64,000 bases of DNA from Martinezella rhizogenes (lineage in GTDB: Bacteria; Pseudomonadota; Alphaproteobacteria; Rhizobiales; Rhizobiaceae), in contig JAAMEZ010000036.1 in NCBI GenBank assembly GCA_013322215.1, positions 992,001-1,056,000 of the forward strand, given 5' to 3'. Under the pieces are notes generated by a model that saw only the letters and a program-made list of their open reading frames with translations, did not search any database and had not been told where the DNA came from. Shown in pieces: positions 8,468-16,866 of the stretch (position 1 is its first letter; the number at the start of each line of letters is the position of its first letter). The position numbers and the translations under genes were made by a program.

Positions 8468-9510
8468 TGTCCGAACAGCAAATCACGTCCAGTCCAGCGA
8501 TTCAGCCCGCCAAGCGCATTGATCCGCTCGCGGTGATGGTCCGCTTCCAAAGCTTGATCGGCCTTATCCTTGTCTTCGCCGGCGGCATCATTTTCTCGCC
8601 GCGCCGACATGGTGTCATCCTGTTTCTTCAACCCGACAACATCGCCAATATCGTCCGCGCGGTGTCCGAAACTGGCATTATCGCGATCGGAATGACGTTC
8701 GTGATCATCACCGCCGGGATTGATCTCTCGGTCGGGGCGACACTTGGTCTCGCGAGCGTCGTGACAGCAACGTTGATGGTCTCAGGCGGTTTCGGGCTGA
8801 TTACAACGGTGCTCGCAGTGCTGCTGATGGGTACGTGTTTCGGGTTGGTCCAGGGAGCGATTTCAAGCAAGTTTCGACTTGAGGCATTTATCGTGACCCT
8901 TGCCGGTTTACAGGCAGCTCGCGGACTTGCGCTCGTCGTATCGGGCAATCAGTATATCAATATCTCCTATGGCGATGGCCCTGGTCTCGCTCCTCCCATC
9001 TTTGCCATTCTGGGCGGTCGATTATTCGGCAATGTCGTTCCCGTGGCCACGATCGTCTTTCTGATCTTTGCCTGCGTCGCCACGCTCGTGCTGAACACAA
9101 CCAGGTTCGGCCGTTACGTCTATGCCGTCGGCGGAAACGAGCGCGCCGCTCGCATCTCGGGTGTTCCGGTCTCGGCAATCAAGATCGCCGTCTACGCCAT
9201 TACAGGCTTTGCATCCGCGCTGGCCGGCATCGTTCATGCCGGGCAGTTCAATTTCGGAAGTGCCAATGATGGGACCGGGTACGAACTGACAGCCATCGCG
9301 GCTGTCGTTATTGGAGGTACCAGCCTTTTTGGTGGTTCTGGTTCAATGGTTGGAACAATCGCCGGCACGATCATGCTAGGCGCTTTGGCCAATATTCTTC
9401 AGCTCAACAACATTACGCCAGCCATGCAGTTGCTTGCCACAGCGGCAATCATCGTGCTGGCGGCAGTCCTTCAATCCCTCGTTCGTCGCCGCGAAGGATT
9501 GGGCAGGTAG
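8467..9510 (+). CDS. Sugar ABC importer permease (RbsC type)
   Basis: 347 residues, strongly hydrophobic with 8-10 predicted membrane segments and the family's conserved stretch GIDLSVGATLGLASVV (residues about 87-102), which marks CUT2 permeases. The gene starts inside the stop of the ATPase gene (TGATG) and is followed after 53 bases by the binding protein. A homodimer of this protein would form the channel energised by the duplicated ATPase. Confidence 0.93.
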   Translation: MSEQQITSSPAIQPAKRIDPLAVMVRFQSLIGLILVFAGGIIFSPRRHGVILFLQPDNIANIVRAVSETGIIAIGMTFVIITAGIDLSVGATLGLASVVTATLMVSGGFGLITTVLAVLLMGTCFGLVQGAISSKFRLEAFIVTLAGLQAARGLALVVSGNQYINISYGDGPGLAPPIFAILGGRLFGNVVPVATIVFLIFACVATLVLNTTRFGRYVYAVGGNERAARISGVPVSAIKIAVYAITGFASALAGIVHAGQFNFGSANDGTGYELTAIAAVVIGGTSLFGGSGSMVGTIAGTIMLGALANILQLNNITPAMQLLATAAIIVLAAVLQSLVRRREGLGR

Positions 9511-9563
9511 TGTGGCGGCATCTCCCGGAAGGTGGATTCGGGATCAATGTGGAGGAGAAAGTA

Positions 9564-10553
9564 ATGACACAGAAAGCACTTCGATTGTCGAATGCCTGGC
9601 GCATGGCACTCCTGGCCGGTTCTTGCCTTGGTATTGCCAGCGTGGCCCAGGCTGCTGATCCGCTGGTGAAGGCTTGTGCCAAGAATGGCGAATTCGTGAT
9701 CGGCTTCTCGCAGGCAAACAATGCGGAACCCTATCGCCAGCACGTCAATGATGAACTGCAGGCAGCGGCCAAGGCAGTGCCGCAATTCACGCTGCAGATT
9801 GCCGACGGGGCGGGCAACGTCAACACTCAGACATCGCAGGTTGACAATTTCATCACCCAAAAGGTTGACCTTCTGTTGATCTCGCCTTTCGAGGCGGCTC
9901 CGCTCACACCGGCCGTCAAGCGGGCGATGGACGCGGGTATCCCGGTCGTCGAACTTGATAGGAAGACGAACGGCGAAGCTGGCAAGGACTACACATCTTT
10001 CATCGGTGGAGACAACTACAAGATCGCATTGGCCGCGGGTCAATATACGAGCAAGACGCTTCTGCCGGATGGCGGCGAGGCTGCGGTGCTGGAGGGCCTC
10101 CCGAGTTCAACGCCCGCCGTCGAAAGGCTCAATGGCTTCAAAGATGGCGTGAAGGCCAATTCCAAGATCCAGATCGTGGCGGAACAGGCGGCTGACTGGT
10201 TGCCGGATAAAGCGCAGACGGCGTTCGCTGCGATGCTGCAGGCCCATCCTGATATCAAGATGGTCTATGCCAGCAACGATATGATGGCGGCGGGTGCGCT
10301 GCTTGCCGCAAAGGGTGCCGGAAAGAGCGTGAAGATCATCGGTACCGATGGCCTGCCGGGTCCGGCAGGCGGAATCGAAGCGGTCGCGAAGGGCGACTGG
10401 TCTGCGACCTTCACATATCCGACAGGCGCGAAAGAGGCGATCGACATGGCAAAGTCGATATTGCTGGATTGTGCGTCGTCGGTGCCTGCAACGGTGACGG
10501 TCGACACAACCGCGATTACGCCCGACAATGCGAAGCAGATGATGGGCAAGTAG
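9564..10553 (+). CDS. Periplasmic sugar-binding protein (RbsB type)
   Basis: 329 residues with a signal peptide ending AQA-ADP near residue 28 and a Peripla_BP_4 fold (FVIGFSQANNAEPYRQHVND, later KTNGEAGKDYTSFIGGDN). ATG 9564 is preceded by GGAGGAG; the longer frame starting at 9510 would hide the signal peptide. It is the last gene of the LacI-ABC operon. The divergent FucU/RbsD gene suggests a pyranose such as ribose, fucose or a relative; the ligand cannot be read directly. Confidence 0.92.
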   Translation: MTQKALRLSNAWRMALLAGSCLGIASVAQAADPLVKACAKNGEFVIGFSQANNAEPYRQHVNDELQAAAKAVPQFTLQIADGAGNVNTQTSQVDNFITQKVDLLLISPFEAAPLTPAVKRAMDAGIPVVELDRKTNGEAGKDYTSFIGGDNYKIALAAGQYTSKTLLPDGGEAAVLEGLPSSTPAVERLNGFKDGVKANSKIQIVAEQAADWLPDKAQTAFAAMLQAHPDIKMVYASNDMMAAGALLAAKGAGKSVKIIGTDGLPGPAGGIEAVAKGDWSATFTYPTGAKEAIDMAKSILLDCASSVPATVTVDTTAITPDNAKQMMGK

Positions 10554-10562
10554 GACTCGACA

Positions 10563-10601
10563 GCTCAATCCGGCTTGGCGCAGGGTCTAGTCGGATTGAG
10601 C
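10563..10601. terminator. Hairpin at end of sugar importer operon
   Basis: Perfect 10-bp arms GCTCAATCCG (10563-10572) and CGGATTGAGC (10592-10601), nine bases after the stop of the binding protein gene. There is no clear T-run, so it may act as terminator or as mRNA 3' protection. Confidence 0.55.
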
Positions 10602-10693
10602 GGATCGCATGATAACCGCCTCTTGGCTACTACAGAAGGTAGCTTCGCACAACGTCCGCTTCAAAGGGTGCCGGTCTCCTTCCCACCAAGATC

Positions 10694-10707
10694 GGCTCTG
10701 TTGCAAA
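10694..10707. repeat. IS6-type terminal inverted repeat
   Basis: GGCTCTGTTGCAAA closely resembles the end of IS6/IS26-family elements (GGCACTGTTGCAAA in IS26). It faces a transposase remnant that ends 38 bases further in, the distance expected for one end of such an element. No matching right end was seen near 12.3-12.5 kb. Confidence 0.6.
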
Positions 10708-10744
10708 CATCGAAATCGCTGAAGAAGTCTTGTCTTCTCCGCCG

Positions 10745-10940
10745 TCAGGCGGCCTGCGCTTCCAGATCCAGAGCGAGCATAACTACGGCTTCTGTCAGCG
10801 CGCTCGGCCCGACGCCGAAGGCATCGTTTAACGATGCGTGCTTAACCACAGATGTCGCCTGTCGGATAGAAAATCGCCGCCTGGCCCTTACGCAAAGCGC
10901 GTATGATCTCGAAGCCCTTGATCGTCGTATAAGCTGTTCA
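10745..10940 (-). pseudogene. IS6-family transposase, C-terminal remnant
   Basis: On the minus strand TTIKGFEIIRALRKGQAAIF and TGDICG are readable, then a TAA at 10844-10842; after a one-base shift the frame continues DAFGVGPSALTEAVVMLALD to a TGA at 10745. Rhizobial IS6 transposases end with just this order of motifs. The stop codon, frameshift and missing N-terminal two thirds show it is dead. Confidence 0.75.
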
Positions 10941-11667
10941 TTTGCGTCGAGATCTCACCCAACTTTGCATTTCGTCGTTACCCTGCTTCGAGATCGATAT
11001 AGCAGATTCATCGATTGGTTCCCCGTGACTGAACGGATCACCCTCAAATGAAAATCGGGGGTAAAGCGTCGTGAGACTCGGCATGCCTTCGATTTGGAGA
11101 GGATGGTAATAAAATTCGTTAAATGCCCTTCAATTGCGCGAATTGACCATTCCCAGCGTCGCACCGGACAAAGCTCGCACAAATCAAGGCGGCAATTTTG
11201 CATGCTGTCACAGTCAAGGAGTGCGCTAACAACGCATGATCCAGCTCGCTCCTAATTGGCATCCTCCATGTGTGTCCTCCTGATTTTAAGGGTTTTCTCG
11301 TAAGAGCACCGAGATTGAAGAGCTGAACGCGACGATTATCGGCTGCTTGCGATTTCGAACCCGCAATCGGAAAATTTCGTCGGTGCCGACCGTAAGAAGA
11401 CGATCAGGCGTAACCGTGGGTGAATTTAGTATGGAATTTAATAGCCGCGAGCTAATTATCCTTGTGCAATCATCGATTATGAAGATACGGCTCACAACTA
11501 TAGATTAATATCTGGCTGAGCGTGCCAGTAACAACGGCATATCTGAGTTGGGATTATTCCATTTAATCTTGTTGCTTTGTTCGATAAGTGGTCATGATCT
11601 TAATATCTTGTATTTAGAGATCTCATGGCCGCCCTGTATATCGGCTTTAAGCTCTAAGGATTCTACC
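10941..11667. other. Gene-free stretch next to IS remnant
   Basis: No convincing gene. Short open frames here lack ribosome sites and codon bias. The last 250 bases are clearly AT-richer than the surroundings and may hold the promoter of the secreted protein gene at 11668. Confidence 0.4.
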
Positions 11668-12162
11668 ATGAAGAAAATCATCGCATTGGCTTTGCTTGCA
11701 TTAACATCTCCTCTCACCGCGCACGCAGCGACCTTGACATTTCCTGGTGACAAGCCCGTCGCAAGTATCACCATTCCAGATAGCTGGAAGCCGGAGGAAA
11801 CCGACGGCGGCGTCCAGGGAACTTCGGAGGATTCTGCGGTCTATCTTTCAGCCGAGGTCGCCAGCGACAAATCCATGGAGAAAGTTGTTACCGGTGCGAT
11901 CGATTTTCTTGCAAAAAACAAAGTGACGATCGACCCCTCTACTCAAAAGGAGACGCCCGCCACCGAGGTCAACGGTATGCAGATGGCCACCCTGGAGTGG
12001 GATGGCAAGGATGAAAACGGTCCAATTAGCGTCGGCTTGCTCATCGTACAGGTGAGCGCTGACAACGCTCTCGTGGTGACGTATTGGGGAGACAAGGGAG
12101 ACGAAGACAAGCACGATGCTGAAGTCAAGGCAATCGTCGCCTCGATCAAGCCGGTTGAGTGA
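11668..12162 (+). CDS. Secreted hypothetical protein
   Basis: 164 residues with a Sec signal peptide (MKKIIALALLALTSPLTAHA, cut likely after residue 20). The mature protein is acidic and beta-rich in appearance (TIPDSWKPEETDGGVQGTSE, later ATLEWDGKDENGPISVGLLI), resembling small periplasmic proteins of unknown function. ATG 11668 has TAAGGA 8 bases upstream; the long frame before it is AT-rich and not protein-like. The gene lies between two same-strand IS6 transposase remnants, which suggests arrival or rearrangement with the element. Confidence 0.7.
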   Translation: MKKIIALALLALTSPLTAHAATLTFPGDKPVASITIPDSWKPEETDGGVQGTSEDSAVYLSAEVASDKSMEKVVTGAIDFLAKNKVTIDPSTQKETPATEVNGMQMATLEWDGKDENGPISVGLLIVQVSADNALVVTYWGDKGDEDKHDAEVKAIVASIKPVE

Positions 12163-12175
12163 TGCAATCTGTGGT

Positions 12176-12193
12176 GGCGATAAACTTATCGCC
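12176..12193. terminator. Short hairpin after secreted protein gene
   Basis: GGCGATA/TATCGCC arms (7 bp) around AACT, 14 bases after the stop at 12162. A weak terminator candidate without a T-run. Confidence 0.35.
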
Positions 12194-12236
12194 GCTGCCG
12201 GTGGGTTGTTAAATTCCGCCCTGATTTGACCTTCTT

Positions 12237-12265
12237 TCCACCCGGCGATGATTCGGCCGGGTGGA
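12237..12265. other. 10-bp perfect hairpin
   Basis: Arms TCCACCCGGC (12237-12246) and GCCGGGTGGA (12256-12265) around a 9-base loop, between the secreted protein gene and the IS6 N-terminal remnant. Role unknown; could stop readthrough from either side. Confidence 0.35.
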
Positions 12266-12298
12266 GGCAGGGCTATGAAATGCTTTGTTATTTTGAAC

Positions 12299-12413
12299 CA
12301 ACTGCGGTCATCGCGAAAACACCGTGTTCGAGCATCAATCCTTCGACTTCGCGCAGGCTGACATTGAAGCGGACATGGAGCCAGATCGCACGCGCAACAA
12401 TCTCGATTGGCGT
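12299..12413 (-). pseudogene. IS6-family transposase, N-terminal remnant
   Basis: About 38 codons on the minus strand read TPIEIVARAIWLHVRFNVSL then REVEGLMLEHGV, matching the start of rhizobial IS6 transposases (FPPEII.AVWLYFRFNLSLREVEEMLLERG). Nothing of the catalytic DDE core follows. It has the same orientation as the C-terminal remnant at 10745-10940 but lies 1.36 kb away, so the two could be parts of one disrupted element. Confidence 0.65.
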
Positions 12414-12695
12414 AAGGCGAATCAGATGCGCCCTCAGAAGCAACCATGGCCACCCTTACCAGGAAAGCTGCTCGTCGTGATGTGGAAATATGTGACGGCG
12501 GGCGTTGAAATCGAGGTTTCCGTCACCCGGCTGTTGAACGAGATCTTACACCGACATCTCATCCCTCGATGTCTGATCAGTCTCGGCGGATCGCGAAGGC
12601 CAACCCAGATCCGAGCTGGCTTTCACGCAGTATCAAAGACGGACCTCGCCGTTTGGGCCTATGCAGCGGCTGCCGCGGCGATGGGGTCGCCAGCC

Positions 12696-13454
12696 TCACG
12701 CGGCCGGCAGCACCCTGATCGGAATGTCGTCGTCCTCGTCGCCGCGCTCGAAGGCCATTTGGTCGGCGAGCTGGCGGAGTTGGTTGAAGTCGGCCGGGCC
12801 GTCGAAGGAGGTGCCGCCGAGGCGGATGGCGACGGAAAGCGGCGCGCCGTCGGCACTGAAGGTGGCCGCAGAAACGCCTGTGCGGATACGGGTGCCGATG
12901 TCAAGGGCGTTCTCGACCGTGGCGCCAGGCAGGAAAATGCCGAGTTCGTTGATCGCAAGCCGCGCTACGAGATCGTCACGACGAACCGAGGACTGGATGA
13001 TCGAGGCAAGCGATTGCATCACGGTATCGGCCCATTGAGGCCCGTAGCGGCGGCCGATATCGTCGAGCGTATCGACGATGACAGCGAGAACGATACCACC
13101 GGTATCGGTGGCGGCATGCTTGCGCCGGTCGATAAAGTGCTCGACGGCCGCGGCGAAGGCAGTGCCGTTCAGCGTCTTCGTCACGCTGTCGTAGCGCGCC
13201 GCCTGGGTGACATTTTCCTGCATCTTGCGGATGGTGCTGTTGTTGAGCTGCAAGACAAAAAGTAGCGGACAGGTCACAAATGCGGAAATAAGTGCTGCAC
13301 CGACAAATCCGACCAAAAATGGTCGATCCGGCATCAATAAGTTTAGTATAAGTAAAAGACCAACGGAACAGACCACGGCGCATAGCGCGCCGAGCGTGGC
13401 CCTCCGCAGGGCTTTGAAAATGGTGGCGGAGGGATGTCGCTGTTGTAGAATCAT
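12696..13454 (-). CDS. Membrane protein with degenerate GGDEF domain
   Basis: 252 residues. Two membrane segments near the N-terminus (residues about 20-40 and 46-70) are followed by a diguanylate-cyclase-like domain. The active-site loop GGDEF is replaced by AINEL (residues 167-171, before GIFLPG), so cyclic-di-GMP synthesis is very unlikely. Such domains can bind GTP or c-di-GMP or act by protein contact. The start at 13454 has no strong ribosome site. No partner gene is adjacent; the antisense frame over this gene is a codon-bias shadow. Confidence 0.75.
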   Translation of the reverse strand: MILQQRHPSATIFKALRRATLGALCAVVCSVGLLLILNLLMPDRPFLVGFVGAALISAFVTCPLLFVLQLNNSTIRKMQENVTQAARYDSVTKTLNGTAFAAAVEHFIDRRKHAATDTGGIVLAVIVDTLDDIGRRYGPQWADTVMQSLASIIQSSVRRDDLVARLAINELGIFLPGATVENALDIGTRIRTGVSAATFSADGAPLSVAIRLGGTSFDGPADFNQLRQLADQMAFERGDEDDDIPIRVLPAA

Positions 13455-14056
13455 ATCGGAGTTATACCCGTTCTTGATACTGTGTCAGCTAAACATGGGG
13501 CGGGAAAAGCCAGCTTAAGAAATCCAGTAAAATTTGTTGCTTCGCAGGGTTGTTTTCACGAACTAACTGTCTTCGAACACATATCCGGAACCGTTGTTTG
13601 CGCTTGGTGCTGGGTTTCCGACGGAACCTCAGCGCTTCATCCCGGTCCATGGTCCTGCGCATGTTTTATCTTGTCTAGCGGCGTTGGTTTAGCAGCGGAC
13701 TGTCGATTCAGAGGATTGGTCACTCGCAGGCGGTGCCGAAGGTTCCAATCCCGTCAACAGCAACTCGCAGGCCCGGCCCTGGCAAACCTGGCCAAAATAA
13801 CTGCCTCTCCGCAATCATTTGGAACGAGACATAGAAGCTCTCCTTCGTCGCTCGGATATCGCCTGTTCAATACCGAAGTCGCGCCAGTCCAACTGGACAC
13901 ATTAGACACCAAGTTTATGAGGATTCTTCCTCATGAAATTAGGAGAACCGGGTGAGTGAGGAAATCAAGCGATCGGCCGCGAAGGTGCCTGATCTCTCTC
14001 AGGACCTGGAAATAGTCGAGAATCGATGTCAGCTGCTATCAGTGAAACACGCTGCT
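13455..14056. other. Gene-free stretch
   Basis: 600 bases without a supportable gene. A small hairpin (ATGAGGA/TCCTCAT near 13917-13935) is present. Open frames on both strands lack start signals and family resemblance. Confidence 0.4.
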
Positions 14057-14518
14057 TCACTCTTCAGACGGGTTTGACGCCAATTCGCCGACAACGACCT
14101 CTCGCAGTCCCTGTCGCAGGGCTGCGACCTTCGGGGCGCCGTTCAAATGCTCGAATTCCCGTTGTGCCTGCTGCCAAAGCGGAGCTGCTTTCTCGTGCAG
14201 GCGCCTGCCTTCATCGGTCAACTCGACGAGACGAAAACGACCATCAGTAGGCGATGGCTTTATCGCCACGAAGCCGTCGCGTTCCAGGAAACCCACCATC
14301 TTTCCCATCGCAGTCCGCTCGATATCGAGCCGTTCAGCCAGGGCGTTGACCGCAGCACTCTCAACCTCGTCGAGAGCCGCCAGCGTCAGGAATTGCGTGA
14401 TGCGCAAACCAACGGGTTCGAGATGGCTGTCGTAGAAACGAGAAATCTGCCGGCTGGCTTTTCTTACCGCAAAGCAGTTGCATTGATCTATTCCGAGCGG
14501 TTGGCCTGCTGACAACAT
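14057..14518 (-). CDS. MarR-family transcriptional regulator
   Basis: 153 residues with the MarR winged helix (AVNALAERLDIERTAMGKMV, then FLERDGFVAIKPSPTDGRFR with the wing DGR). AAGGAAG precedes ATG 14518. It follows, on the same strand, the NmrA/NTF2-like/SDR genes, separated from the SDR by an 18-bp perfect hairpin. MarR proteins usually repress redox or efflux genes and release DNA on binding phenolics or on oxidation. A 13-bp palindrome at 16750-16783 in front of the NmrA gene is a plausible target. Confidence 0.88.
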   Translation of the reverse strand: MLSAGQPLGIDQCNCFAVRKASRQISRFYDSHLEPVGLRITQFLTLAALDEVESAAVNALAERLDIERTAMGKMVGFLERDGFVAIKPSPTDGRFRLVELTDEGRRLHEKAAPLWQQAQREFEHLNGAPKVAALRQGLREVVVGELASNPSEE

Positions 14519-14549
14519 CTCTCTTCCTTTCAGTTTTTCTTGCCCACTG

Positions 14550-14593
14550 AAGCCATCATCGGCGAAGTGAAGGACCTTCGCCGATGATGGCTT
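14550..14593. terminator. 18-bp perfect stem-loop between SDR and MarR
   Basis: Arms at 14550-14567 (AAGCCATCATCGGCGAAG) and 14576-14593 are perfectly complementary, with an 8-base loop. It lies 34 bases after the SDR stop and 31 bases before the MarR start on the minus strand. Stem strength points to termination or processing that separates the two, although no T-run follows. Confidence 0.6.
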
Positions 14594-14627
14594 GCCAGTA
14601 GACTGCCAGACTTGTCGTTTCCAGCGT

Positions 14628-15344
14628 TTAGATCAACCCTGCCGGCGGCGTGATATAGCCGGGCATCTCGGCTGCAAGCGTGCTTTTGAGCAGCGCCGTG
14701 CCCTCGTCGGCCATGATCTCACTCTTGCCGGCGGCAAGTGCGTCATAGGTCTTGCGTACGACGTCCTGCGGGCTGGACTTCGGCACGTCGATGCCGTTGG
14801 TCAAATCCGTGTCCACGAAGCCGACATGCAGCCCGAGGACCTCGATGCCACGGTCCCGGAGATGAAAGCGAAGCTGGTTCGTGTAGCTCCACGCCGCTGC
14901 CTTCGATGCGGCATAGGGCGTGAGATAGGGACGCGGCAGCCATACGATGTCGGACAGGACATTGATGATACCGGCATTGGGTTTGGACGACAGGATCTGT
15001 TCGAAGGCCTGCGTGACGCGGGCCACGCCATAATAGTTGATATCGAACAATTGCTTCGACTGTGCTTCGAAATCCCTGGCGAGTGGTCCGTCGATCAAGG
15101 CGGCGGTGCCGGCGTTGTTTATCAGCAGCGTTGTATCGCTCGCGATTGCGGCGGCAGCGGCAACCGACGCCGGGTCCGTGACGTCGATCCTGACGGGTAT
15201 GATGCCCGGCTCATCGAAACCGCTCGGGTTGCGCATGCCGGCGTAAATCTTCGCGGCTCCGCGGTCGCGTGCCTCTCGCGCGAAAGCAAAGCCGAGGCCG
15301 CGATTGGCTCCGGTAATGAAAACGGTGGCGTTGGTGATATCCAT
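14628..15344 (-). CDS. Short-chain dehydrogenase/reductase
   Basis: 238 residues of the classical SDR fold: cofactor motif TGANRGLG (residues 10-17), NNAG at about 74-77, and a catalytic YxxxK in YAASK (about residue 146-150) with an upstream serine in VLSDIV. Substrate unknown. It is third in a minus-strand run after an NmrA protein (15810-16700) and an NTF2-like protein (15414-15788), with short gaps that suggest one transcript under the MarR-like regulator downstream. Confidence 0.88.
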   Translation of the reverse strand: MDITNATVFITGANRGLGFAFAREARDRGAAKIYAGMRNPSGFDEPGIIPVRIDVTDPASVAAAAAIASDTTLLINNAGTAALIDGPLARDFEAQSKQLFDINYYGVARVTQAFEQILSSKPNAGIINVLSDIVWLPRPYLTPYAASKAAAWSYTNQLRFHLRDRGIEVLGLHVGFVDTDLTNGIDVPKSSPQDVVRKTYDALAAGKSEIMADEGTALLKSTLAAEMPGYITPPAGLI

Positions 15345-15413
15345 GACGCAATATCTTTCCTAAAGCGCGGGCCAGGCATTTGACGTTCGACACTGCGCCC
15401 ACGAAGGTTGAGT

Positions 15414-15788
15414 TCAAAGAAAAAGGTCTTCTGGCAACTGTTTGGAAAGTGTCTCTCGCAGATGAGCTGCGAGAGACAACAACGGACCAAGGGGGCTCAT
15501 CCGCACGCTGACGTGGGGCACCGTCCCGTCGGCATTGTGGTCGACGACGACAACGGCGCTCAGGCTCTCTCCGTTCGTCAGAACGGCCTCATATTCGAGA
15601 AACAGCCGCGAGCCGACGGTCTCAAGAAATGTCGGTTTCTGTGACGCGTAGAAGGTCCCGACCGTGTCGACGACCAGGCGGATCGTGTCGCGCCCTTTAA
15701 TGGTGCCGCGCAGCACCGAGCTGTTCAATTCAGCCTCCTCGGTGAGGTCATCGAGAAAGGGGTGACGTGTGTCTTTCGCACTCGACAT
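15414..15788 (-). CDS. NTF2-like (SnoaL-type) protein
   Basis: 124 residues with the cone-shaped NTF2/SnoaL pattern: an N-terminal helix (HPFLDDLTEEAELNSSVLRG), then GRDTIRLVVDTVGTFY and alternating beta strands ending VSVRMSPLGPL. Proteins of this fold are isomerases, hydratases or binding proteins for small hydrophobic molecules. GGAG lies 7 bases before ATG 15788, and the gene begins 21 bases after the NmrA stop, so both are very likely co-transcribed. Confidence 0.72.
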   Translation of the reverse strand: MSSAKDTRHPFLDDLTEEAELNSSVLRGTIKGRDTIRLVVDTVGTFYASQKPTFLETVGSRLFLEYEAVLTNGESLSAVVVVDHNADGTVPHVSVRMSPLGPLLSLAAHLRETLSKQLPEDLFL

Positions 15789-15809
15789 GGTTCAATCTCC
15801 AGCTTGATT

Positions 15810-16700
15810 TCAGGATGCTTTAGCGAAGGCAGCGCGATTATTGGCGATGAATTGCTCGACCGAGAGGGCCGGCTTGCCGGTGATCTTCTCGACGGCATCG
15901 TTGGCACCTGCGAAGATGCCGTCGCGATAATTTTGGGCAACTTCAACTAGGTGCTGCACAAGGAAAGAAGGAAACTTGTAGAGATTTTCCATCTTGTCCT
16001 TGAAGACCTCGATCGACGTCGGCGCGTATTCGATCCTGGCGCCAAGCACATCGCTCATCGCAGCGGCGATTTCAGCGTGATTCAGTTCGATCGGGCCGGT
16101 GAGCGTGTAGGTCTTGCCCCCGTGGCCTTTCGGATTGGCCAGGATATGGGCGATGACACGGCCCTGGTCGTCGGTCGCGATCGGCGCATGACGGCCATTC
16201 TCGGACGGAAACTCGATCTTCTTCGTGGCCCATATCTCCCTGGCAAAATGCGGATAAACAAGCCAGTCGGCGAAGAAGGTCGGGCGAAGATGCGTGGTCG
16301 GAACACCGGACCAGTCGAAGACCCGTTCGGAAACCCAATGGTCCTGTGCGGCGTGGCTCGCCGATTCGCGTCGTGCCGAAATCTGCGACATGTTGACGAT
16401 TGCCTTAACGCCCGCTTCCTTTGCCGCCTGCGCGAAATATGCGGCGGCCCCGATGATGCCGGGTGCGATCGGATGAAGGAAATAGGCCGACGTGATGTCT
16501 TCCATCGCGGCTCTAATGTCATCGATGTCCGTGAAATCGCCCACGGCGATATCGACTCCACGCTGCCTCAATGCCGCAGCCCGGTCGTCATCGGAGCGCA
16601 CGTAGGCGCGTATTGATTTTCCCATCTTCAGCAATTCGTCGATCGCGGCACCTCCGGTCCGTCCGGTTGCGCCGCTGACGAGAATGGTTGCTTCGCTCAT
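15810..16700 (-). CDS. NmrA-family NAD(P)-binding protein
   Basis: 296 residues. The fold starts ATILVSGATGRTGGAAIDEL with the TGxxG cofactor motif and has the family pattern throughout (AYFLHPIAPGIIGAAAYFAQ, later TYTLTGPIELNHAEIAAAMS). Likely an NAD(P)H-dependent reductase or redox sensor. ATG 16700 is preceded by AGGAAG; an upstream in-frame ATG would put the palindrome at 16750-16783 at the edge of the coding region. First gene of the NmrA-NTF2-SDR run. Confidence 0.85.
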   Translation of the reverse strand: MSEATILVSGATGRTGGAAIDELLKMGKSIRAYVRSDDDRAAALRQRGVDIAVGDFTDIDDIRAAMEDITSAYFLHPIAPGIIGAAAYFAQAAKEAGVKAIVNMSQISARRESASHAAQDHWVSERVFDWSGVPTTHLRPTFFADWLVYPHFAREIWATKKIEFPSENGRHAPIATDDQGRVIAHILANPKGHGGKTYTLTGPIELNHAEIAAAMSDVLGARIEYAPTSIEVFKDKMENLYKFPSFLVQHLVEVAQNYRDGIFAGANDAVEKITGKPALSVEQFIANNRAAFAKAS

Positions 16701-16749
16701 GGTCTCTTCCTTTCCTGTTTCGGAGCATCTGCTTACCATTCCAAGTAAG

Positions 16750-16783
16750 GGCATATGCTCTCACATTCAAGAGAGCATATGCC
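16750..16783. promoter_or_regulatory. 13-bp palindrome, candidate MarR operator
   Basis: GGCATATGCTCTC (16750-16762) and GAGAGCATATGCC (16771-16783) are perfect inverted copies around 8 bases, 50 bases before the NmrA start and 84 bases after the hydrolase stop. Size and position suit a dimeric regulator such as the MarR protein at 14057-14518; a hairpin ending the hydrolase transcript is the alternative. Confidence 0.5.
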
Positions 16784-16866
16784 TCTAATTTGGTCGCACG
16801 CGTTCATTGAGACTTTGCAGGTTTGCCCTAAGCGGTGCTTCGCCCAGCATGGCGCACGACGAGCAG

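Noticed and set aside
12324..13265. 313-codon plus-strand frame over the GGDEF-like gene
   Set aside because: The minus strand has membrane segments and a GGDEF fold; the plus reading begins in an IS6 remnant and has no motif.
13690..13760. tRNA-like stretch with GGTTCCAATCCCGTC
   Set aside because: The T-arm-like motif is not matched by a credible acceptor stem, D-arm or anticodon stem.
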